Shown piece after piece: positions 30,524 to 38,605 of a DNA stretch of 42,271 nt. The translations under genes were made by a program, and so were the position numbers. Under the pieces are notes generated by a model. The model saw only the letters and a list, made by a program, of their open reading frames with translations, was not told the origin of the DNA and did no database searches. Source of the stretch: an uncultured Myxococcales bacterium (lineage in GTDB: Bacteria > Myxococcota_A > UBA9042); the NCBI GenBank assembly GCA_903896545.1, contig CAITYF010000151.1, positions 1-42,271 of the forward strand, written 5' to 3'. Each line of letters opens with the position of its first letter. Within the stretch, counting starts at the first letter, position 1.

Positions 30524-31960
30524 CTACTTGCACGGTCCCAGGAGATCGCTCAGGGTCGTCTGGCGCTTGGTCACGTAGTCTTCGACCGACGTGTAGTAGG
30601 CGTCCACTTGCTTGGGCGTGTAAATGCCTTTGGGCTCGTTGTAGATGAACGGCTTCAGGGCCTTGTGATACGAGTCGATCAGCGGCAGGAGCGTCGTGTC
30701 GCGGAAGAGTCCGCATTGCAGCGCCTGGAACTTGGCGAGCAGCTTCTGCTTCAGGACCGGATGCGCCCAAATGCGCTGGTAGAGCTGATCCGCGCGATTC
30801 TTGCACCAGGAGTTCGGCGGTCCCCACGGCGTCATGAGTTCGTACCACGGCTTGCCAAAATTGCCGAAGGTCAGATCCGTGCCGGTCGCAATCAAGTGGA
30901 ACTTTTTGGTCATTTCATCGGCATAAAACGTGAAATTCTGCCCGGCCGAGGCAAAACCGTCGATATTCGACAGCAGCGCATCTACCGCGTAGTCCGCCAG
31001 CAGTTCGTCCGTGTAGACGTACTGGTCCAGGACGGCGGGGAACTGGTCTTCCGTCGCGTTGGTGATCGCCTGCGCCGCGTCGACGATCACCTGTGGATCA
31101 CCGGGGTCGCCCACGTACGCGCTCTTGAGCGCCGCGCAACCGCCAGCCGCTGGGCAGTCAAAGCCCAGGCAGCCGTAGACGGTCTCAAACTTGCCGCCGT
31201 CGTTGTTGCCAAAAGTGTTGTGGAAATAGCGCTTGTCGATCGACTCCTGCAGCAGGTACGGCCCCATGTCCGTGCCGTTGACGACGACGTGCGCCCAGCT
31301 GAACCGCGGCGCGTCGCCACCGATCGAGCGCAACAGCGCGCCGGCGATCGGCTCGCGCAGGTACGTTGGATCCTGGCCAGACGCCTTCAAACGAAACGCC
31401 TTCTGACCTTCGGGCCCCATGCCTTCCAGGTTGTACTTGTCGAACTTGAACCGCATGTTCGGCTTGGACGGATTGTCGATCTGGCTGCCGTTGCCAAAGC
31501 CGTGGATGCCAACCGTGGCGTACGGGATGCCATCCAACTCGATGTCGGCCTTGTGCCAGTTGTAGACCTTCTGACCATCGGGCTTGCTGACGCCATCCAT
31601 GTAGGCAGCCCACTCCGCCGGATCAACGGTGACTTTGACCTCGTGGATGCCCTGAACGTCAAAGAGTGATTTCGCGTACGTGATTTCCGTGATTTCAGAC
31701 GGCAAGCCGCCGCCGACGTCGGCGATGACGTCGACCTTTGCCGCATCGGCAGCATCGTTGGCGTTCGCGTCAGGAGCGGCATCGGCGCCCGCATCGGCAG
31801 CGTCCGAAACCGGGACATCCTTGCCAGACGGCTTCCAATCGACGGACTCCACGTCATCCGCGCCCGCATCCAGACCTTCGGACGGGGTCGCCACTTCTGT
31901 TCCACATGCCGCAACGAACAGCACGAGCACCGCAATTCCCCACTTTCCTACCTGCCGCAT
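30524..31960 (-). CDS. CotH-kinase-like lipoprotein
   Basis: This 478-residue protein starts MRQVGKWGIA with a lipoprotein signal ending in FVAAC (Cys19), then an Asp/Ala-rich linker (about 25-85). The rest matches the CotH protein kinase-like family: IHEVKVTVDPAEWAAYM, MRFKFDKYNLEG, then YLREPIAGALLRSIGGDAPR with MGPYLLQESIDKRYF. NIDGFASAGQNFTFY with TGTDLTFGNF (Asp near 362) corresponds to the family's catalytic region. Spore coat CotH phosphorylates proteins, and other secreted members are uncharacterised. The frame extends 270 codons upstream without a signal and was trimmed. It heads a four-gene cluster with the acyltransferase and GMC genes, and is divergent from the glycoside-hydrolase-like gene. 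Confidence 0.88.
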   Translation of the reverse strand: MRQVGKWGIAVLVLFVAACGTEVATPSEGLDAGADDVESVDWKPSGKDVPVSDAADAGADAAPDANANDAADAAKVDVIADVGGGLPSEITEITYAKSLFDVQGIHEVKVTVDPAEWAAYMDGVSKPDGQKVYNWHKADIELDGIPYATVGIHGFGNGSQIDNPSKPNMRFKFDKYNLEGMGPEGQKAFRLKASGQDPTYLREPIAGALLRSIGGDAPRFSWAHVVVNGTDMGPYLLQESIDKRYFHNTFGNNDGGKFETVYGCLGFDCPAAGGCAALKSAYVGDPGDPQVIVDAAQAITNATEDQFPAVLDQYVYTDELLADYAVDALLSNIDGFASAGQNFTFYADEMTKKFHLIATGTDLTFGNFGKPWYELMTPWGPPNSWCKNRADQLYQRIWAHPVLKQKLLAKFQALQCGLFRDTTLLPLIDSYHKALKPFIYNEPKGIYTPKQVDAYYTSVEDYVTKRQTTLSDLLGPCK

Positions 31961-32080
31961 GCAACCCCCAACCTTCTGCACCTCCACGATAACCCATTGC
32001 GCGCAAGCGAGCCAATGGAGTTGCACTGGCGCCTCGTCTTCACATGCCTTATCTTGGCCAAAGTCGTGGAGGACGGCCGC
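31961..32080. promoter_or_regulatory. Divergent intergenic region between CotH-like and glycoside-hydrolase-like genes
   Basis: These 120 bp must hold both start regions. A weak minus-strand candidate is TTGGCT with GTTATC 16 bp further on. On the plus strand TTGCAC lies about 60 bp upstream of the ATG without a good -10. A shared region suggests the two envelope clusters could be controlled together. Confidence 0.35.
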
Positions 32081-34309
32081 ATGCAGCGCTTTTGTCTCGC
32101 CGTTTTCGTCGTCATCGCCGCGTTGCTCAGCGCGTGCACGGACCTTGCGGAGGCGCACCCGCCGATCGTGGACACGTCCAAGCCCGTGCAGTTTCGCGCG
32201 CACGGCGACTACTTCGAGATCGACCGCGGTCAGGGCTGGCAGAAGTTCATCGTCAACGGCGTCGATCTGGCCATCGCGAAGCCGGGCTACTACCCGGGCG
32301 ATCTGGCAGCGACGCGCGCAGACTACGACCGCTGGCTCGCGGGCATTGCGGATATGGGCACCAACGTCATCCGCGTGTACACGCTGCACTACCCGGTGTT
32401 TTACGAGGCGTTTCGCGACTGGAACGTGAACCATCCCGACAAGCCGCTCTACTTGCTGCACGGAATCTGGCTGGACGAACGGGAAGACGGCGACTACATG
32501 ACCGATTCGACCGCGCTTTTTGAAGACGAGATCCGCAAGGACATCGACGCGATTCACGGCAATGCCGACTTCCCAGAGCGGTTTGGCAAAGCGTCGGGGC
32601 ACTACACAGCGGACGCTTCCCCGTGGCTGATGGCGTGGCTGCCAGGCGACGAGATGGACGGGAATTTGGTCGCGAAGTCCAACGAGAAGTGGGCGGGCTA
32701 CAACACGTACAACGGCCGCTACCTGCGAATGAAAAAGGGCGGACTGCCGCTGGAAGGCTGGGTTGCACACGAAATGGACACGGTCTTGGCCTACGAATTC
32801 GACCGCTACGGCGAATTCCGCCCGATCGGCTGGTCAAGTTGGCCAGCGCTCGATCCGATCCACCACCCGACGGAGGCGCCCAACTTCGCGCAGGACGTCG
32901 TCGACTGCGATTTTGGCCAGTTCGAACTGGTACCGCCTTATGACAAGGGCATCTTCACCAGCTACCACGTCTACCCGTTCAACCCGGAATTCATCATCTA
33001 CGACCCGCGTTACGACAAGACGCTGGACGCTTTTGGCGCGGTGAATAGCTACCTGGGCTACATGAAGGACCTGAAGTCGCGGCACAAAGGTTTGCCGGTG
33101 CTGGTGGCGGAGTACGGGATTCCGTCGAGTTCGGGCGTCGCGCACATCAACGCGTACGCGTACAACCACGGTGGGTACAGCGAAGCGGAACAGGCGGACA
33201 TCGTCTACGACCTCTACCACGCGTGTTTGGAAGCCGGTATGGCGGGAACGGTCGCGTTCGAGTGGATCGACGAGTGGTTCAAGCGGACCTGGGTGACAAC
33301 GCCGACGATGCTGCCCGCGGACCGCGGACGGCTGTGGCTGGACGTGATGAGTCCGGAGGAGAATTTCGGCATCCTGTCCTACTACCCGCTGCCGGATTGG
33401 TCCAAAACCGTGGATGGCAAGGCGGACGACTGGACTGCGACAGATTTTGTCGCAGCATCGCAACCAGCGCTACCGACGCCGGGTGGGCTGACGCAAGTGC
33501 AGGTCGCAGCGGATCCTGTGTATCTGTACCTGCGCGTGCAACTCGACACCGTGGACGTGCCGGATCTGAGTCAGGTGAAGCTGCTGATTGGACTGTCGAC
33601 GGCGGAAGGCGATGTGGGCAATCACCGCCTGGGCACCCTGACGAACGCGGAAGGCGCGGCTTTGACAGCGGTGAACGGCGGCTTTGAGTCGATGGTGCTG
33701 CTGGACGGCGAGACACGCGAGCTGCGCTTGGACGTCGGGTATGACCCGATGCCGCGGATCAACGGCGAGAAGAAGACCGGCGGCACGCCGCTTTCCACGC
33801 AGGACGGGCAATTCGTGCTGGAAAATCAGCTGGTCAATAACAACGCGCAGTACGCGTCGATGGACGTGGAAATCGACGGGGTGCCGTGGCTGCCGCCGCC
33901 CAAGCAGTTCCATCCGTGGGGCAAGCTGCGCGTCGGCGATGCGACGAAGGACACGCTGGCGAACGTGCAAGTGGGACAAAACGGAGTGCTGGAAATTCGC
34001 TTGCCGTGGCACGCGATTTGGGTCACGGACCCGTCGAGTCGCAGCATCTTGTGGGACGATCCAGCGACTCCGGAGTGGGATGTGAAAACAACCGCTGGAA
34101 TCCGCGTTTTTGTCGCGACGGTAGAGAAAGTGGGAGAGAATTTCCACATCCTCGATGCCGCCCCGCGCGCGGCCGTGCAAGGCGCAACGCTAAATGCTGA
34201 CCTGCTGCCGCTTTTTGCGTGGGCCACCTGGGACACGGTGCCCAATGTGACCGAGAGGCGAAAGCCCTTGTTTTACGCGCTCAAGACCGCGTTTGCGGAG
34301 AATCCGTGA
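32081..34309 (+). CDS. Glycoside-hydrolase-like lipoprotein
   Basis: The 742-residue protein has a lipoprotein signal ending in LLSAC (Cys19) and a strong GGAGGAC site before the ATG. An upstream in-frame start at 31997 lacks a signal. Residues about 35-440 look like a TIM-barrel glycosidase of the GH2/GH5 superfamily. WLPGDEMDG (Glu191) and LVAEYGIPSSS (Glu344) offer an acid/base and nucleophile pair. From about 444 a beta-rich domain begins with VDGKADDWTATDF, recalling CBM9/DOMON-type sugar-binding domains. It likely acts on a polysaccharide at the cell surface. Its stop overlaps the deacetylase start (TGATG), so the two are probably made together. The substrate is not predictable, and a non-hydrolytic role is possible. 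Confidence 0.75.
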   Translation: MQRFCLAVFVVIAALLSACTDLAEAHPPIVDTSKPVQFRAHGDYFEIDRGQGWQKFIVNGVDLAIAKPGYYPGDLAATRADYDRWLAGIADMGTNVIRVYTLHYPVFYEAFRDWNVNHPDKPLYLLHGIWLDEREDGDYMTDSTALFEDEIRKDIDAIHGNADFPERFGKASGHYTADASPWLMAWLPGDEMDGNLVAKSNEKWAGYNTYNGRYLRMKKGGLPLEGWVAHEMDTVLAYEFDRYGEFRPIGWSSWPALDPIHHPTEAPNFAQDVVDCDFGQFELVPPYDKGIFTSYHVYPFNPEFIIYDPRYDKTLDAFGAVNSYLGYMKDLKSRHKGLPVLVAEYGIPSSSGVAHINAYAYNHGGYSEAEQADIVYDLYHACLEAGMAGTVAFEWIDEWFKRTWVTTPTMLPADRGRLWLDVMSPEENFGILSYYPLPDWSKTVDGKADDWTATDFVAASQPALPTPGGLTQVQVAADPVYLYLRVQLDTVDVPDLSQVKLLIGLSTAEGDVGNHRLGTLTNAEGAALTAVNGGFESMVLLDGETRELRLDVGYDPMPRINGEKKTGGTPLSTQDGQFVLENQLVNNNAQYASMDVEIDGVPWLPPPKQFHPWGKLRVGDATKDTLANVQVGQNGVLEIRLPWHAIWVTDPSSRSILWDDPATPEWDVKTTAGIRVFVATVEKVGENFHILDAAPRAAVQGATLNADLLPLFAWATWDTVPNVTERRKPLFYALKTAFAENP

Positions 34310-35730
34310 TGGCCAAGTGCGCGCTATTCTTGTTCTTCAGCTGCCTCTGCGCAACGACTGTCTGCGCGGCAACGGTCCCGAACGCCAGTTTTGAACAGGC
34401 AGATGGCGATGGCGGCAGCGGTCCCGCCAACTGGACCACCAACCAGTGGGGCAGCGTCCAAGCCAACTTCACGTGGACAACCGCCGGTCACGCCGGTCGC
34501 GGCGCACGCGTCGACGTAACCGCGAGTGGCAGCGAGGGCGACGCGAAGTGGTGGGGCGTCGATTTTGCTGCCGACGGACAGGACAAAAGTTACACCGTCA
34601 GCGACTGGTACAACGCCAGCGTGCCGACTGACCTGCTGCTGTGGATTCGTTTTGCCGACGGTACCGAGTCGTATCACCCGGTCGCCACGCTGCCGGCGAC
34701 TGCGACGTGGACGGAGGCGACGTTCAGCGTGACGATTCCCGAAGGCGCACAGCGACTGCGCGTCTTGCACACGATCGGCCAAGTCGGTTTTCTGGAGATC
34801 GACGACGTCGGCTGCGTCGGCAAGGACGGCACGACGCCGCGACAAGGCAAGTACAAAGCGACGGTCTCGTTTACGTTCGATGACGGCTGGCTGTCCGCGT
34901 ACAACATGCTGATTCCGCGGTTGGACAAGAAAGGCTGGAAGTCGACGAACTTCATCATCACGACGTACCCGGACAAGCCGGGCTACCAGTCGGACTATAT
35001 TTTATCCAAGCATATCAAGGCGCTGCAGGATCGCTGCCACGAGATTGCCAGTCACACGCTGACGCATCCGGACCTGACAACGCTCAGCACGGCGGCGTGG
35101 ACGGCGGAGATCACCGACCCGTTGACGACGCTCGCGGGCTGGAACGTGAAGACGCCCGGCTTTGCGTCGCCCTACGGCGCGTATTCGCCGGAGATTCTCG
35201 CGGCGCTGAACAAGCTCTATCCCTACGCGCGCACGCTGCACCCCGACGTGAATCTACCGCCCTACAACGTGCACGAGCTGAATGGGCACGTGCTGACCAA
35301 TGTGTCGACGGACAACGAGCTCGAAGAGCTACTGACACGTGCCGAGCAGGTCGACGGCGGTTGGATCATCCTCGTGTTTCACCGCGCGTCAGCCGATGCG
35401 CCGAGCGATGCGTACGTGCGACCGGTGCAGTTTCAAGGATTCGTGGATCTGATCGAGAAGCACGGGGCGAAGATCGAGACGATCGGCGAACACCTGGGTA
35501 CTTTTCAGTGTACGGAGCTGCCGCCGGAGCCGACTTTGGTCGTCGGTGACAAGGCGCTGGATCCGCCGACGGACGCCACGCGTGCGACCACAGATTCGAC
35601 GACGGCAGGCAGCACAGGCGGATGTCAGGCGGCGCGCAAGGCCTCGGCGCCGTGGCTGCTCTTTGCGGGTGTGGTGCTGCTGCTTTGCGTGCGGCGGCGA
35701 CGGCGAAATCGTAATGTGCGACCGCACTAG
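34309..35730 (+). CDS. Polysaccharide deacetylase with MYXO-CTERM-like tail
   Basis: This 473-residue protein has a signal peptide (cleavage near 20), an N-terminal beta-sandwich likely to bind sugar (about 21-175, starting VPNASFEQADGDG), and a NodB deacetylase domain. NodB motifs are FTFDDGW (Asp191, Asp192) and ASHTLTHPDL (His249, His253); VFHRAS near the end supplies the last histidine. It would remove acetyl groups from a GlcNAc-like polymer. After a Thr/Asp/Pro-rich linker comes a Cys439, a hydrophobic helix (APWLLFAGVVLLLCV) and an Arg cluster, the MYXO-CTERM pattern processed by myxosortase for surface display. The start overlaps the upstream stop by one base. Confidence 0.88.
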   Translation: MAKCALFLFFSCLCATTVCAATVPNASFEQADGDGGSGPANWTTNQWGSVQANFTWTTAGHAGRGARVDVTASGSEGDAKWWGVDFAADGQDKSYTVSDWYNASVPTDLLLWIRFADGTESYHPVATLPATATWTEATFSVTIPEGAQRLRVLHTIGQVGFLEIDDVGCVGKDGTTPRQGKYKATVSFTFDDGWLSAYNMLIPRLDKKGWKSTNFIITTYPDKPGYQSDYILSKHIKALQDRCHEIASHTLTHPDLTTLSTAAWTAEITDPLTTLAGWNVKTPGFASPYGAYSPEILAALNKLYPYARTLHPDVNLPPYNVHELNGHVLTNVSTDNELEELLTRAEQVDGGWIILVFHRASADAPSDAYVRPVQFQGFVDLIEKHGAKIETIGEHLGTFQCTELPPEPTLVVGDKALDPPTDATRATTDSTTAGSTGGCQAARKASAPWLLFAGVVLLLCVRRRRRNRNVRPH

Positions 35731-35741
35731 TCGGAATTAGC

Positions 35742-35770
35742 TTGGCACACACCCACGGCTCCCCTACACT
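35742..35770 (+). promoter_or_regulatory. Sigma-70-like promoter for the fdx-cyaY pair
   Basis: TTGGCA (35742-35747) and TACACT (35765-35770) are separated by exactly 17 bp and lie 38 bp before the ferredoxin ATG. Both hexamers match consensus well, which makes this one of the two best promoters in the window. Confidence 0.55.
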
Positions 35771-35808
35771 GTCGGCACCGGCCGCGTGCGGTCGAGAGGA
35801 AGCAGCGA

Positions 35809-36213
35809 ATGGGTGGCATCAATCCGTACCACAAGGCGACCAGCATCCCGACGGCCACGCGGCCGTTCACCGTGCGTTTGGCGGGACATCCGACGACGAT
35901 CGAAGTGCGCCCTGAGCAGTTGCCGTTTGGTCGCGATGGACGTCCGGGGTCGTTGCTCGACATTCTGCTGAACGGCGGGCGCGTGGCGATCGACCACGCT
36001 TGCGGCGGCGTCAACGCGTGCTCGACGTGCCACGTTGTCGTCAAAGAAGGCTTGGAGAGCTGCTCGACCGCGGATGAAGCGGAAGAGGACATGCTGGATA
36101 CGGCGCCCGGACTCACGCCGCAATCGCGCTTGGCCTGCCAGTGCGTGCCCGATGGTTCGCGCGATCTGGTGGTGGAAATTCCCAGCTGGAACCGCAACGC
36201 GGTCAAAGAGTAG
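35809..36213 (+). CDS. fdx: [2Fe-2S] ferredoxin, adrenodoxin/Isc type
   Basis: This 134-residue electron carrier has the adrenodoxin-type cluster pattern Cys65-x5-Cys71-x2-Cys74 (in ACGGVNACSTCHVVV) and a final ligand, Cys110, in SRLACQC. The EEDMLD segment before it is the acidic partner-binding region of Isc ferredoxins. A 20-residue N-terminal extension is unusual. GAGAGGAAG precedes the ATG. It sits 18 bp upstream of a frataxin homologue, which fits Fe-S cluster assembly, where such ferredoxins give electrons to IscS-IscU. Confidence 0.92.
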   Translation: MGGINPYHKATSIPTATRPFTVRLAGHPTTIEVRPEQLPFGRDGRPGSLLDILLNGGRVAIDHACGGVNACSTCHVVVKEGLESCSTADEAEEDMLDTAPGLTPQSRLACQCVPDGSRDLVVEIPSWNRNAVKE

Positions 36214-36231
36214 CTGCACAGGAGTGAGCCC

Positions 36232-36552
36232 ATGGATGAACGCACCTTTCGCAACGTCGTGGACGCGATCTACAGCAAAGTCTTGAAGCGCCTCGACCTG
36301 GAAGATCCGGACGTCATCGAGGGTGAAATGAACGCCGGCGTCGTGCGGATTCGCGGCGCGCGCGGGCAGGTCTACGTGTTGAACGTTCAGCCGCCCTTGC
36401 AAGAAGTGTGGTACGCAGCTGGCGACCGCGCGTGGCACTTCAAGCTGAGCGAAACAGGCTGGGTCGATCCGCGCAATGGCGACGCGCTCGCGGTGGTGCT
36501 GGATGAGACGGTCAGCCGCGCCGCTGGCAAGCCGATCCACTTTGCACTTTGA
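36232..36552 (+). CDS. cyaY: Frataxin/CyaY family iron-sulfur assembly protein
   Basis: This 106-residue protein matches bacterial frataxin over its whole length. An acidic first helix (LDLEDPDVIEGEMNAGVVRI) is followed by strands containing VYVLNVQPPLQEVWYAAGDR and WHFKLSETGWVDPRNGD, the conserved sheet surface. Frataxins bind iron weakly and adjust the rate of IscS-IscU cluster synthesis. AGGAG precedes the ATG. It follows the [2Fe-2S] ferredoxin by 18 bp and is probably cotranscribed. No iscS, iscU or hscA lies nearby, so this is a detached Isc pair. The window's many Fe-S proteins explain the need. Confidence 0.88.
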   Translation: MDERTFRNVVDAIYSKVLKRLDLEDPDVIEGEMNAGVVRIRGARGQVYVLNVQPPLQEVWYAAGDRAWHFKLSETGWVDPRNGDALAVVLDETVSRAAGKPIHFAL

Positions 36553-36610
36553 TCGACCGACCTGCACGCCGGTGTAGACGCCGCCGCAACCGGTTCGCTA
36601 CCATCGCCGC

Positions 36611-38245
36611 ATGAAGAACGCCGCGCCGCTTCGCCTCATCCTCGCCTGCTGCCTCGGACTTGCGCTGCTGCCGACCGCCGCACACGCGTTCTCGGTCAAC
36701 ACACACCGTTTCATCACGGAACGCGCGCTGCGCGGCAAGATGCCGCCGGGCTTCATGTCCGGTCTGCCTGAAGCTTCGCTCATCGAATTCTGGACCTGGT
36801 TTGGTGAGGCGTCCTCCAACGACGAACTGAAGTCGGACGATCTGGACGGTTGGCGCTTTCGTCAGCATTTTCCCGTGCCCAAGGCATTTGCCGCGACGTC
36901 GATCCGCGCGTATCTGGGCCTGAATTACGACATCAAGAAGCGCATTCACGCGTTGGACACGACCGACGGACTCGCAGCGGCCGAACGGGTGGACGCCCAC
37001 GTGCAGGCGTCAGCTTGGCCGGATCTGGACGGGCGCAATCAGAACCGCATTCTCTTGACGCCGCGTGGCGAGCCCATTCACCTGAAGAACGGTCACCTCG
37101 TGCCTTTTGACCCGATGACGCTGAACATGGGCGAGATGACGGGGTTATCGAGTCAGGCGCACGCGCACTACCAGCTTGTGGCGGACAAGCCGTCATCGGA
37201 CGTCGAGGTGCTGCAAACGGAGCCGTGGAACTTCGTCATCGCTGTCGGCTGGCCCGGACCGGTGCAGACGTACGCCGCGTGGATGGCGCAAATGCACCTG
37301 GACATGGCGACACTGGCTGAATTTTGGGGCCACATGCGGCGAACCAGCGCGTCGGAGCCGATTCAGGTCGGCTGGCTCGGCGCGGGGCTGCACTACGTGG
37401 AAGACGCTGCGGGGCCGCTGCACACGGTTCAGGTGGGCAGCTACGAACTGTTCAAACGCGCCAAGCTCGCCTACTGGGCAGAAGCCATCAAGACCTGCGG
37501 CGGCTACTGCGGCACGCTGCCGACGTTCACCAAGATTGGTCTGGGCTACCTGCACAACCACCACCTGATGGCAGAGGCGTGGCTGGAAGAACAGGTCTAC
37601 AACGCGTCGGCCGGCAAGCCGGCGCACCCGGAGATCGTCAAGGCCTGGGCGGCGATGGGCGATGACGATCCGGAGCTGATCGCGGCGTTGGGCGACAAGA
37701 TGAAGCCGTACATGGACGGGCCGACCAAGCCGGCGCCGTGGAAAGACGGCCGCGGTTTGGCAACGGTGCTGGTGGAGACCGAAGCCAAGGTGGCCTCGCG
37801 CGATGGCGCGGCGCTGTATGAGGCGGCGCTGCTTGCCGGATCCGCCACGTTGACCTCCCTCGACACCGAACTGCCCGACGACTCCGGCTGGCGCAAGGAG
37901 TACCTCGGCGACGTCAACGACCCCAAGGTCAAAGCGGCGATCGACACGATGGCGCGGATTCAGGCGAAGTCGCTGCGGCGCGCGGCCACAGCCGTCCGCA
38001 TTTACTACGACGCGTTGAACACCGCGAGCATCGACGGCGCGGGGCGGCGCTTGCGGCGCGCGTGCTTGGACAACCTCGAAGCCGCGGAGAAACGCCGCGA
38101 GAAATATGCGGAAAATCCCCCGCCGGACGCGGTTCAAATGACCAAAGAGCCGTGGTTTCTGGTTGGCGACATTGTTGCCTTCCTCTTGGGTCTGGCGCTG
38201 CTGCGGCTGCTCATCCGCCGTCTGGACCGTCGATCCGCCGCCTGA
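36611..38245 (+). CDS. Secreted phospholipase C/P1-nuclease-like protein with C-terminal anchor
   Basis: The 544-residue protein has a signal peptide (cleavage likely after AHA at 26). A mature domain starts FSVNTHRFITERAL, like the zinc phospholipase C/S1-P1 nuclease fold, where early His residues bind zinc. GLHYVEDAAGPLHTVQVG (His261, Asp265, His271) is the core zinc motif of that superfamily, and a His-rich YLHNHHLMAE follows near 315. The protein is longer than typical members (250-350). Residues about 515-535 form a hydrophobic helix followed by an Arg-rich end, suggesting inner-membrane anchoring with the enzyme outside. Whether it cleaves phospholipid or nucleic acid is unclear. No strong ribosome site precedes the ATG. 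Confidence 0.72.
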   Translation: MKNAAPLRLILACCLGLALLPTAAHAFSVNTHRFITERALRGKMPPGFMSGLPEASLIEFWTWFGEASSNDELKSDDLDGWRFRQHFPVPKAFAATSIRAYLGLNYDIKKRIHALDTTDGLAAAERVDAHVQASAWPDLDGRNQNRILLTPRGEPIHLKNGHLVPFDPMTLNMGEMTGLSSQAHAHYQLVADKPSSDVEVLQTEPWNFVIAVGWPGPVQTYAAWMAQMHLDMATLAEFWGHMRRTSASEPIQVGWLGAGLHYVEDAAGPLHTVQVGSYELFKRAKLAYWAEAIKTCGGYCGTLPTFTKIGLGYLHNHHLMAEAWLEEQVYNASAGKPAHPEIVKAWAAMGDDDPELIAALGDKMKPYMDGPTKPAPWKDGRGLATVLVETEAKVASRDGAALYEAALLAGSATLTSLDTELPDDSGWRKEYLGDVNDPKVKAAIDTMARIQAKSLRRAATAVRIYYDALNTASIDGAGRRLRRACLDNLEAAEKRREKYAENPPPDAVQMTKEPWFLVGDIVAFLLGLALLRLLIRRLDRRSAA

Positions 38246-38257
38246 TCGGAGACTCCG

Positions 38258-38599
38258 ATGTCGACTCTTCTGCTGCTCTTGGCGAGTAACGTCTTCATGA
38301 CGTTAGCCTGGTACGGACACCTTCGCTTCAAGAACGTGCCCTTGTGGCAGGCGATCGTGATCAGTTGGGGCATCGCGTTTTTTGAGTACTGCCTGCAGGT
38401 GCCGGCAAATCGCTTGGGCTACTTTGGCAAGTACAGCGCCTTCCAGCTGAAGATCCTGCAGGAAGTACTGACGATTGGCGTTTTTGTGGTCTTCGCGGTG
38501 CTGGCCTTGGGCGAAACGCCACGGTGGAACCACGGCGTGGCGTTCGCCCTCATTTTGGCCGCAGCCTGGTTCGGCTTCCTGCCAACCGGCGCGAAGTAG
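38258..38599 (+). CDS. DMT-superfamily small membrane protein (DUF486)
   Basis: This 113-residue protein has four hydrophobic helices and the DUF486 pattern LLLASNVFMTLAWYGHLRFK near the start, with AFFEYCLQVPANRLGY in the middle. The family resembles half-size drug/metabolite transporters, and its function is unknown. GGAGACTCCG precedes the ATG, 12 bp after the phospholipase-like gene, so they may share a transcript. It converges on cysK with a 6-bp gap. Confidence 0.9.
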   Translation: MSTLLLLLASNVFMTLAWYGHLRFKNVPLWQAIVISWGIAFFEYCLQVPANRLGYFGKYSAFQLKILQEVLTIGVFVVFAVLALGETPRWNHGVAFALILAAAWFGFLPTGAK

Positions 38600-38605
38600 C
38601 TCGAG

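Noticed and set aside
31961..32770. 270-codon N-terminal extension of the CotH-like gene
   Set aside because: Lies opposite the glycosidase-like gene and would hide an obvious lipoprotein signal.
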